This document shows positions 5,988 through 11,332 of a stretch of DNA of 11,332 bases, one piece after another (position 1 is the first letter of the stretch; every line of letters begins with the position of its first letter). The notes beneath the pieces were generated by a model. It ran no database searches. It was not told the DNA's origin and worked only from the letters and a program-made list of their open reading frames with translations. The stretch comes from an uncultured Lachnospiraceae bacterium (GTDB lineage Bacteria; Bacillota_A; Clostridia; Lachnospirales; Lachnospiraceae): the NCBI GenBank assembly GCA_947177885.1, contig CAMWWF010000062.1:1-11332 (forward strand), in the 5' to 3' direction. The position numbers and the translations under genes were made by a program.

Positions 5988-7376
5988 TTACCGTATGCAA
6001 AGGCTGTCCGCCATAACACATCTTCTGCTCTTGGTAAAAGTCTTCGTGCTGGTCAGACCCTCGCCGGTACGGCTTGCAATGGTAAAAGTACAGTAGCCCT
6101 CACCGCCAAAGCCCAATGCGGCATAGGAGGGAGCGTTCTTCACCAGGATCGCCGTATCGATCGCTCTCGCATACTTTGTGATATTGTCAATGTTCTTGGA
6201 ATGGATATGTGCGGAATGACGGTTGCCATGCTCCAACCATACCGCTTTCTCGATGGCGTCGTCGATATCCTTCGCGCGGACCATGCCCAGGATCGGCATC
6301 ATCAGCTCTTCCGCGATCAGAGGATGTTCTTTCTCTCCCTCAAACACGATGCAGCGGATATTGTCGGGAACGGTGACACCGATCATGCCAAGCAAAGTTT
6401 TCGCGTCACGTCCCACACACTTACGGTTCAGTCCCTTGGGTGTCAGCACGACGGAAGTCAGCTTATCCTGTTCCTCCTTTGAGATCAGGTAACAGCCCTG
6501 CTCGGAGATCATATAATGCATCAGTTCGTCTGCGATGGAATCTACCGCCACGATCTCCTTCTCCGCGATACAGGGAAGATTATTGTCAAAGGTACAGCCG
6601 TTTACAATGTCCTCCGCCGCCTTGCGGATATCCGCCGTCTCATCCACCACTGCGGGAGGATTGCCTGCACCTGCGCCGATGCCTCTCTTTCCGGAAGAAA
6701 GGACTGCGGTGACCACGCCGGGACCGCCTGTTGCCGCGATCAGGGGAATATCCTTATGCTTCATCATAATATTACTGGTATCCAGTGTGGGCTTTTCAAC
6801 GGTACAAGCCACATTGTCGGGGCCGCCTGCTTCCAGGGATGCCTCATTGATCATGTTCAGGGCAAAGATGGAAGTCTTGATCGCTGCGGGATGGGGATTG
6901 AACACTACCGTATTTCCTGCCGCGATCATGCCGATGGAGTTACAGATGACCGTCTCGCTGGGATTGGTGGTAGGAGTGATGGCGCCGATCACGCCGAAAG
7001 GTCCCATCTCGATCAGGGTCAGACCTCTGTCACCCGACCATGCCGTTGTCTTCATATCCTCAGTACCCGGAGTCTTGTCTGCCACTAAGTGATGCTTTAA
7101 GATCTTATGCCCCACATTGCCCATTCCTGTCTCATTTACGCCCATTCTGGCCAATGTCTCCGCATTTTCATGGGTTTTTCTGCGGATGTTGCTGATGATC
7201 TGTTCTCTCTGATCCAGAGACATTCTGCGGATGACTGCCTGAGCCTCCTTGGCGGCAGCAATAGCCGCATTCATATCAGGGAATACGCCATGGCTCTTTG
7301 CCACAGGCTCCGCGATCTGAAGCTGCGCCACAACTTCCTGCACAATGTCCTGTACCATGCCTTCGTTTACAAGCAC
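5988..7376 (-). CDS. pduP: CoA-acylating propionaldehyde dehydrogenase, PduP type
   Basis: PduP oxidises propionaldehyde with NAD and CoA to propionyl-CoA inside the compartment. The 462-residue product spans the family: N-terminal encapsulation peptide around VQDIVQEVVAQL (8-19) and linker, FGVIGAITPTTNP (127-139) at the NAD-binding region, GAGAGNPP (234-241), the catalytic cysteine C269 in FDNNLPCIAEKE, and the PduP-like C-terminal end (SRTGEGLTSTKTFTKSRRCV). The start is GTG at 7376, with AAGGAGGT 6-7 nt upstream; an in-frame ATG six codons later has no such signal. The GTG overlaps the end of the preceding GlcG-like gene by 10 nt, so the two are translationally coupled. EutE is the alternative in this family, but the context favours propionaldehyde. 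Confidence 0.95.
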   Translation of the reverse strand: MLVNEGMVQDIVQEVVAQLQIAEPVAKSHGVFPDMNAAIAAAKEAQAVIRRMSLDQREQIISNIRRKTHENAETLARMGVNETGMGNVGHKILKHHLVADKTPGTEDMKTTAWSGDRGLTLIEMGPFGVIGAITPTTNPSETVICNSIGMIAAGNTVVFNPHPAAIKTSIFALNMINEASLEAGGPDNVACTVEKPTLDTSNIMMKHKDIPLIAATGGPGVVTAVLSSGKRGIGAGAGNPPAVVDETADIRKAAEDIVNGCTFDNNLPCIAEKEIVAVDSIADELMHYMISEQGCYLISKEEQDKLTSVVLTPKGLNRKCVGRDAKTLLGMIGVTVPDNIRCIVFEGEKEHPLIAEELMMPILGMVRAKDIDDAIEKAVWLEHGNRHSAHIHSKNIDNITKYARAIDTAILVKNAPSYAALGFGGEGYCTFTIASRTGEGLTSTKTFTKSRRCVMADSLCIR

Positions 7377-7915
7377 GATATTACCTCCTTCAAAACGGAA
7401 CGCCCGTAAGCCGCCAGATCCGTATCCTGCTTGGCGGAACCGCCGCTGACTCCCAGCGCTCCGATGATCACATCCTGATACTTTAAGACCTCACCGCCGC
7501 CAAAAATGGTGATCTTGCCGTTATTGGTGAACTGAATGCCGTAGAGGGACTCTCCCGGCTGGCTCAGACAACCAAGTTCTGCGGTTGACATCTGAAAAGC
7601 AATGGATGTGTAGGTCTTGTTTAATGCCACGTCAAAGCTTCCTATGTAAGCGCCGTCCATACAATGGATGGCAACGGGTCTTCCCGCCGCGTCGGAAACG
7701 GCTGTTACCACTCTCATATCCCACTCCGCCGCCTTTGCCTCGATCCGCTCGATGAGCTTCACCGCCAGCTTCAGGGGCATGGTGGGAATTACGGTTCCGC
7801 CGTTTGCCGCCACAGGATCCGCGGGCAGACCACACTGCACCGCCGTCCCGCTCTGACTGTCTGCCGTCCGGTTTAAAACCTGACGGACGATGGTTTCGAT
7901 TTCTGTATTTGTCAT
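7367..7915 (-). CDS. GlcG/HbpS-like (DUF336) protein with encapsulation peptide
   Basis: The 182-residue protein has a GlcG/HbpS (DUF336) domain from about residue 47: AVSDAAGRPVAIHCMDGAY (72-90), SFDVALNKTYTSIAF and GALGVSGGSAKQD (153-165) are typical. This domain also forms the C-terminal half of PduO, and relatives bind haem or cobalamin. Here it stands alone, without the PduO adenosyltransferase domain. The first 17 residues (EIETIVRQVLNR) are an encapsulation peptide very like that of the alcohol dehydrogenase, followed by a loose linker of about 30 residues, so the protein is probably inside the shell. Its role there is not established; redox cofactor binding or a structural role are possible. 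The ribosome binding site (GAAAGAGA) is weak. It lies between the 37-nt repeat block and pduP and overlaps the latter by 10 nt. Confidence 0.9.
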   Translation of the reverse strand: MTNTEIETIVRQVLNRTADSQSGTAVQCGLPADPVAANGGTVIPTMPLKLAVKLIERIEAKAAEWDMRVVTAVSDAAGRPVAIHCMDGAYIGSFDVALNKTYTSIAFQMSTAELGCLSQPGESLYGIQFTNNGKITIFGGGEVLKYQDVIIGALGVSGGSAKQDTDLAAYGRSVLKEVISCL

Positions 7916-7948
7916 AATCGGTCTCTTTCATTATGACCGGTCTTTTCC

Positions 7949-8187
7949 GGCATGACGGTTTCCTGCCTGAAACGAAATTTCTTCCTGCCATGACTGCTTC
8001 CCGCCTGAAACGGAATTCTTCCTGCCATGACTGCTTTCCGTCTGAAATGGATTTTCCTCCTGCCATGACTGCTTCCCGCCTGAAACGGAATTTTTCATGC
8101 CGTGGCGATTTCCCGCCTGAAACGGAATTCTTCCTGCCATGGCGGGTTCCCTGCCGGACCATTTTCTTCCTGCCATGGCTTTTCCGG
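7949..8187. repeat. 37-nt tandem repeat block (minisatellite), about 6.5 copies
   Basis: Units on the model GCCATGACTGCTTCCCGCC followed by TGAAACGGAATTCTTCCT lie at 7949-7986, 7987-8023, 8024-8061, 8062-8098, 8099-8135 and 8136-8171, with a partial seventh copy after that. Lengths are 36-38 nt. Inner units are close to identical and outer units diverged. There is no spacer between units, so this is not a CRISPR. The length is not a multiple of three and units vary by one base, so no conserved protein repeat is encoded. It fills nearly the whole 312-nt gap between the aldolase stop and the start of the GlcG-like gene, so it is probably transcribed in the operon. Copy number may vary between strains. 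Confidence 0.92.
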
Positions 8188-8227
8188 CAAACCGGTCACT
8201 TTTCAAACGACAGGACTGCCTGTCCGA

Positions 8228-9034
8228 TTACTTGCCAAGCTGCTCCAGTACCTTCCTGGTGATCTCTGCTACCAGCTCAGGGGAGGTTGCCGCCGCATTC
8301 TTGTGCTCACCGCAGTTTCCGCCGCAGTTGTGACAGCTGGGCTTGCCTTCCTTTAAAGCAGGGCAGAGATTCGCGGGATGACGTCCCTTCATGCCGAACT
8401 GTCTTCTGATCTCATACAGATCCTCTACCTGCTGAGGAGTGAACTCCTTGGGGCCGCCCAACATTCTGGACTGATACAACAGCTGCGCATAGAACTCAAC
8501 GGATTCCATCTTCAGATATGCGCTCAACAGGGAATCAGAATAAGTCAAAGCGCCGTGATTCTCAAGCAGCACTGCGTCAAAGTACTGTACATACTCGGAC
8601 ACTGCATCGGGGATCTCCATGGTGGAAGGTCTGCCGTACTTTGCGATGGGCACGCAGCCAAGTGCGATAACTGCCTCAGGCATGATGGGCTGGGTCAGAG
8701 GGATACCTGCAATGGCAAAAGTGGTCGCATACATGGGATGAGCATGTACCACGCTGTTAACATCAGGTCTCTCCTGATACACTCTCATGTGCATCTTGAT
8801 CTCGGATGAAGGCTTGAAATTGCCGTTCGCCTGGATAACATTGCCCTGCGCATCTACTTTACAGATGTACTCAGGGGTCATGAAACCTTTGGACACGCCG
8901 GTAGGGGTGCAAAGAAACTCGTTATCGCTGAGCTTAACGGAGATATTTCCGTCGTTTGCGGCAACCATGTTTCTGTTGTAGATCCTTTTTCCGATGTCGC
9001 AGATCTCTTTTTTGATTTCATACTCGTTTTGCAT
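8228..9034 (-). CDS. class II aldolase (fuculose/rhamnulose-phosphate type) with C-terminal encapsulation peptide
   Basis: This aldolase probably cleaves L-fuculose-1-phosphate and/or L-rhamnulose-1-phosphate to dihydroxyacetone phosphate and L-lactaldehyde, the entry step of the compartment. The 268-residue product has the FucA/adducin fold: ANDGNIS (26-32), TPTGVSKG (43-50), KPSSEIKMH (74-82) with E78, VVHAHP (H97, H99) and LENHG (H160), the last four being the usual zinc and catalytic residues. After the domain comes an unusual Cys-rich linker (C224, C234, C237, C241 with H235 and H244) and then a C-terminal encapsulation peptide (SPELVAEITRKVLEQLGK, 251-268). The start at 9034 has AGGAGG about 7 nt upstream; an upstream in-frame codon at 9100 lies before the promoter -10. 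It is the first gene of the BMC operon. Which sugar phosphate it prefers cannot be told. Confidence 0.94.
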   Translation of the reverse strand: MQNEYEIKKEICDIGKRIYNRNMVAANDGNISVKLSDNEFLCTPTGVSKGFMTPEYICKVDAQGNVIQANGNFKPSSEIKMHMRVYQERPDVNSVVHAHPMYATTFAIAGIPLTQPIMPEAVIALGCVPIAKYGRPSTMEIPDAVSEYVQYFDAVLLENHGALTYSDSLLSAYLKMESVEFYAQLLYQSRMLGGPKEFTPQQVEDLYEIRRQFGMKGRHPANLCPALKEGKPSCHNCGGNCGEHKNAAATSPELVAEITRKVLEQLGK

Positions 9035-9068
9035 TTTGATTCCTCCTGTTTTTGTTGTTTCTTGTTTT

Positions 9069-9097
9069 ATTATAAGTCTATATACCACACAAGTCAA
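9069..9097 (-). promoter_or_regulatory. sigma-A-type promoter of the BMC operon
   Basis: On the minus strand TTGACT (9097-9092) and TATAAT (9074-9069) are separated by exactly 17 nt, an almost perfect housekeeping promoter. Transcription should start near 9062, giving a 5' leader of about 28 nt before the aldolase ATG. No other spacer of the operon shows a promoter of comparable quality. Confidence 0.88.
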
Positions 9098-9120
9098 CAT
9101 GTATAATGTTGGAATTGTGT
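9087..9120. promoter_or_regulatory. palindromic operator candidate overlapping the -35 box
   Basis: A two-part inverted repeat: CAACAT (9095-9100) with ATGTTG (9106-9111) around GTATA, flanked by ACACAA (9087-9092) and TTGTGT (9115-9120). The inner left arm and left flank lie on the -35 box, which fits a repressor that blocks RNA polymerase. The regulator is not encoded in the window; GntR, DeoR or AraC/LacI-type sugar regulators are all possible. Confidence 0.6.
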
Positions 9121-9363
9121 CGTTTTCTTGAATTTTTTAATAGTCAGATAGCCTCTCTGCAGAGTCAATAATTGAATGTACTCTTTGTACACATTTCCAT
9201 ACAATTTTGCGAGACTTGCGGACGAAGTGTGCATCGTCGTAACAGCTCATTGACCGGTCTGAACTATTACGAAATTGTTACGATTTGCACGCCAGCCTGA
9301 CCGGCTCATATTTTGTATAGAATTTGAACTGACAGGCAATATTTCATCCAAATGGCTTCCAAA
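9121..9363. other. upstream region with further palindromes
   Basis: No gene is seen. It holds CTCTGCAGAG (9155-9164), TGTAC-TCTTT-GTACA (9177-9191), a long imperfect inverted repeat pairing TCGTAACA (9237-9244) with TGTTACGA (9276-9283) and continuing outward through GTGCA/TGCAC, and within its loop the 8-bp palindrome GACCGGTC (9252-9259). These may be upstream regulator sites for the operon. The larger inverted repeat could also lie at the transcript end of the gene at 9364-9849, but it has no U-run. Confidence 0.45.
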
Positions 9364-9849
9364 TCAGTTCTCGATCGAAATTGCATAATCCAGAATTACA
9401 TTTCCCTTTTCATCCGGAGTTGTGAATCTTGGACAATTATATCTCTCAAAGCACCAATCATCTTCTTTTCGTTTCAGATTATGTGCTTTCAGTTCTTCCA
9501 GACATATATTGTGCGTATCCATCGTATAAAATTCACTGCTATTCTCTTTATCATACAAATAGCATACCGCAAATTCCAACGGTTCTATGTCAGCATATTC
9601 AAAACCTTCCGGAACTTCTGTATCTGCCGGAAACAGCATGCCGATCCAACGTTCCGGCATACCATTGACTATATGTACCGCCCCAATATAGGCATCTCCA
9701 TTGAACGGAAGGCATTGATTTGCTTTTAGTGCCTCAAACCAGTTATTTTCCCACCATTCACCCCAATTTGAACTGCCTTCATACTTTTTACCGATCAATC
9801 GTGTCTCCGGGCAGCTTTCCCTCTTCACTTCTAAAATTGTAACCGCCAT
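9364..9849 (-). CDS. stand-alone GyrI-like / AraC-type effector-binding domain protein
   Basis: The 161-residue protein has the layout of the GyrI-like small-molecule-binding domain that follows the helix-turn-helix in many AraC and MerR regulators: an opening strand then RLIGKKYEG (17-25), a W-rich helix (WGEWWENNWFEAL), DAYIGAVHI (52-60), VPEGFEYADIEPLEFAVCYLY (79-99) and a closing set of strands. No DNA-binding domain is present, as in SbmC/GyrI-type proteins. It may bind hydrophobic or cationic small molecules or act in drug tolerance; the ligand is unknown. A GGAGGAGG ribosome binding site supports the start. It follows the acetyltransferase gene after 35 nt, so the two probably form an operon separate from the BMC genes, although it ends just upstream of the BMC promoter region. 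Confidence 0.75.
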   Translation of the reverse strand: MAVTILEVKRESCPETRLIGKKYEGSSNWGEWWENNWFEALKANQCLPFNGDAYIGAVHIVNGMPERWIGMLFPADTEVPEGFEYADIEPLEFAVCYLYDKENSSEFYTMDTHNICLEELKAHNLKRKEDDWCFERYNCPRFTTPDEKGNVILDYAISIEN

Positions 9850-9884
9850 TTACATATCCTCCTCCACAATTCACACAAAATCTT

Positions 9885-10433
9885 CTACAACTTTTTCATC
9901 ATCCAAACCGCCTCCGCATATGTTCCGTCTGCATACTTCATGTTGTCCGGAAATGTTCCATACTCGTTGAACCCCAGTTTTTTATACAGATTAACTGCAT
10001 TGGCATTATTGCGGATAACCTCCAGTTCCGCCTGCTCATATCCAAGTTCTCCCGCAACGGAAAGAACAGTTTCCATCATGGCTTTCCCAATCCCAAAGCC
10101 GCAATACTTTTGATATAAGGCAATGGCAATCTCACAGCGATGCTGATATCTCCTGTAAGTGCCAACACGCATCAGCGAGCAGTTTCCGATGTGTTCTCCG
10201 TCTATTGTCGCTATCAGCATCAGTTCTCTTTCCTGACCGATACACCCGTTGATAAATGCTTCTTCCTGCTCCAGCGTCAGGCAAAACTCGTCCGGTTCCC
10301 GGATCAGAAACGGTGTTTCCGCCGTAGTGGTTTTCATATAGTTTATCAGGTTCTCCGCATCTGCCATCTCAGCATTGCGCAAAATGATGGTACGTCCCAG
10401 TTTATCCTTTACTTCTATGGGGCCAAATCTCAT
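9885..10433 (-). CDS. GNAT-family N-acetyltransferase
   Basis: The 182-residue protein transfers an acetyl group from acetyl-CoA to an unidentified amine. The GNAT core shows TIILRNAEMADAENL at the start, IGNCSLM (82-88) and EIAIALYQKYCGFGIGKAM, whose Q-K-Y-C-G-F-G-I-G loop (108-116) is the acetyl-CoA pyrophosphate-binding motif A, followed by LEVIRNNANAVNLYKKLGFNEYG (motif B region). The long N-terminal segment and the layout resemble the RimJ/RimL-like and YjcF-type single-domain acetyltransferases. The start has AGGAGG about 7 nt upstream. The substrate cannot be read from the sequence, and the gene seems unrelated to the microcompartment. Confidence 0.9.
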   Translation of the reverse strand: MRFGPIEVKDKLGRTIILRNAEMADAENLINYMKTTTAETPFLIREPDEFCLTLEQEEAFINGCIGQERELMLIATIDGEHIGNCSLMRVGTYRRYQHRCEIAIALYQKYCGFGIGKAMMETVLSVAGELGYEQAELEVIRNNANAVNLYKKLGFNEYGTFPDNMKYADGTYAEAVWMMKKL

Positions 10434-10465
10434 AAATTTTCCTCCTGCAAAATCCCGATCCGCAG

Positions 10466-10512
10466 CTGTGAACCCAATCCGCTCACAGAAAGATCACAAT
10501 TCCGGTCATGTC
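10466..10512. repeat. intergenic repeat copy 2 with a small hairpin
   Basis: TCACAATTCCGGTCATGTC at 10494-10512 repeats 1595-1613 exactly. Next to it CTGTGA (10466-10471) pairs with TCACAG (10483-10488) around an 11-nt loop. It lies in the spacer before the acetyltransferase gene. In the copy near 1595 the hairpin is decayed. Confidence 0.6.
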
Positions 10513-10546
10513 GCTCCCTTGCGGCACAAACCGATCCGACAGAATA

Positions 10547-11332
10547 CTACATTCCGCGAAGAGCTGCTCGGTCACGCAAAGCTTCCGCCCTTTCCACAAG
10601 GCCAACCGAACGCTCCGGTCCGTAAGAAACTGCGTCCACAGAAGGAATATACACCAGCTTCTCTATCACACAGCTGTGCGGCTTGTTCTCACTGTCCCTG
10701 TCATAGTTTACTCCCACCAGCAGGATCTCACCGGTATAGCCTTCCAGCGCCTGCGCATATCGTCTGTCCCTGATCTGCTGCAGAGCGGTATCCGCGGATC
10801 TGTCATATTTCAGTTCCACCACAAGGGCGGGCTTTTGGCTGAACGGCAGGGGCAGAAATACCACATCTGCAAAGCCCTTTCCCGCGGGCAGTTCCCGGAT
10901 GATCTTATAGTCTTTCCTCGCGCTGTAGTATGCGAGACTGATGGCACAGGCAAGGGAGTTCTCATCATTGTAAGTTAGGATCGATGCCACTTCCATATGC
11001 GCTCTGTCAAGCCCCTCCGCCACCTTTTCTTCCTCACATCGGAGCGTTTCTTCCAGAAGTCTGTCCGATGCCTTCAGCACCCTCATCACCTCCGGCCATC
11101 CGCCTACGCTCATGGCGTTTGCAAATTCCCTGACGATCTCCCTGTTGGGGATAAAGGCCTCCCCCGTCTCCTGATCATAGGCCAGATAGCCCAGATGGAT
11201 CAGCAGGGTCAGCACATCGTCCTTAGTCCGGAAATTGCGCATGTCATTCTGGAAGCTGAGTGTGTTGACCTTTACCGTCTCCCCTCCGAGCATCTTCACG
11301 ATGTCTGCACGGAGTCCGTCATAATCCATATC
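10547..11332 (-). CDS. PD-(D/E)XK nuclease-superfamily protein (AAA-ATPase-like family), C-terminal part
   Basis: The frame is open to the right edge, so the N-terminal part, expected to hold an AAA-ATPase-like P-loop domain, is missing. The visible 260 or so residues match the conserved C-terminal half of a protein family abundant in Clostridia and Bacteroidetes: FQNDM and KDDVLTLLIHLGYLAYD (about 27-52), EAFIPNREI (58-65), NDENSLACAISLAYYSARKDY (121-141) and the nuclease-like core GKGFADVVFLP with D155, then VELKYD with E172 and K174, and QIRDRRYAQAL (185-195). The D...ExK pattern and the following QI...Y are those of a PD-(D/E)XK nuclease fold. The function is unknown; mobile-element or defence roles have been suggested for such families. 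A tail of about 35 residues follows the core. Confidence 0.85.
   Translation of the reverse strand, partial: DMDYDGLRADIVKMLGGETVKVNTLSFQNDMRNFRTKDDVLTLLIHLGYLAYDQETGEAFIPNREIVREFANAMSVGGWPEVMRVLKASDRLLEETLRCEEEKVAEGLDRAHMEVASILTYNDENSLACAISLAYYSARKDYKIIRELPAGKGFADVVFLPLPFSQKPALVVELKYDRSADTALQQIRDRRYAQALEGYTGEILLVGVNYDRDSENKPHSCVIEKLVYIPSVDAVSYGPERSVGLVERAEALRDRAALRGM

Noticed and set aside
7949..8187. CRISPR array
   Set aside because: The units follow one another directly with no unique spacers, and their lengths vary between 36 and 38 nt.
7632..8206. Repeat-containing minus-strand ORFs over the 37-nt repeats (7632-8162 and 7931-8206)
   Set aside because: They arise because the repeat lacks stops. 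The unit length is not a multiple of three, one ORF overlaps the GlcG-like gene in another frame, and no ribosome binding site fits.
9177..9191. Catabolite-responsive (cre) site TGTACTCTTTGTACA
   Set aside because: It is a clean palindrome but lacks the central CG and the W-A-A-N-C-G core of cre sites, so I list it only as an unassigned palindrome.
9364..9849. Transcriptional regulator of the BMC operon
   Set aside because: The product has an effector-binding-like domain but no helix-turn-helix, and it groups with the acetyltransferase gene, so direct DNA binding is not supported.

Overview
The window looks like part of a Firmicutes chromosome, most likely a gut Clostridia/Lachnospiraceae-type anaerobe. 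The reasons are near-consensus AGGAGG-type ribosome binding sites, a consensus sigma-A promoter, moderate GC, and a bacterial microcompartment (BMC) gene set of the kind these bacteria use for fucose and rhamnose. The genus cannot be fixed from the sequence alone. Every supported gene lies on the minus strand, so transcription runs from high to low coordinates.

Right part (11332 to about 9364): the C-terminal part of a PD-(D/E)XK nuclease-type protein running off the right edge, a GNAT acetyltransferase and a stand-alone GyrI-like/AraC effector-binding protein. These have no obvious link to the compartment.

Centre and left (about 9120 to 1): one long BMC operon. It opens with a consensus promoter (9069-9097) overlapped by a palindromic operator candidate. 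Gene order is: class II (fuculose/rhamnulose-phosphate type) aldolase, a 37-nt tandem repeat block, a GlcG/HbpS-like protein, CoA-acylating aldehyde dehydrogenase (PduP type), a hairpin- and repeat-rich spacer, zinc-type alcohol dehydrogenase, four hexameric BMC shell proteins, PduL phosphotransacylase, a 542-nt gap with repeats, an EutN-type pentameric vertex protein, an unrecognised 179-residue protein, and the start of a PduS-like flavin/Fe-S oxidoreductase cut by the left edge.

The aldolase would release L-lactaldehyde and dihydroxyacetone phosphate. Lactaldehyde would be reduced to 1,2-propanediol and dehydrated to propionaldehyde by an enzyme not present here. PduP then makes propionyl-CoA, PduL makes propionyl-phosphate, and the alcohol dehydrogenase recycles NADH. 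Five enzymes carry the same kind of amphipathic encapsulation peptide: N-terminal on PduL, PduP, the alcohol dehydrogenase and the GlcG-like protein, C-terminal on the aldolase. The set fits the fucose/rhamnose compartments of the glycyl-radical (GRM5-like) group. The dehydratase, its activase and any trimeric (BMC-T) shell protein would have to lie outside the window.

The least explained parts are the 179-residue protein inside the operon, the Cys-rich linker of the aldolase, the tandem repeats in three intergenic spacers, and the inverted-repeat-bounded segment between pduL and eutN.
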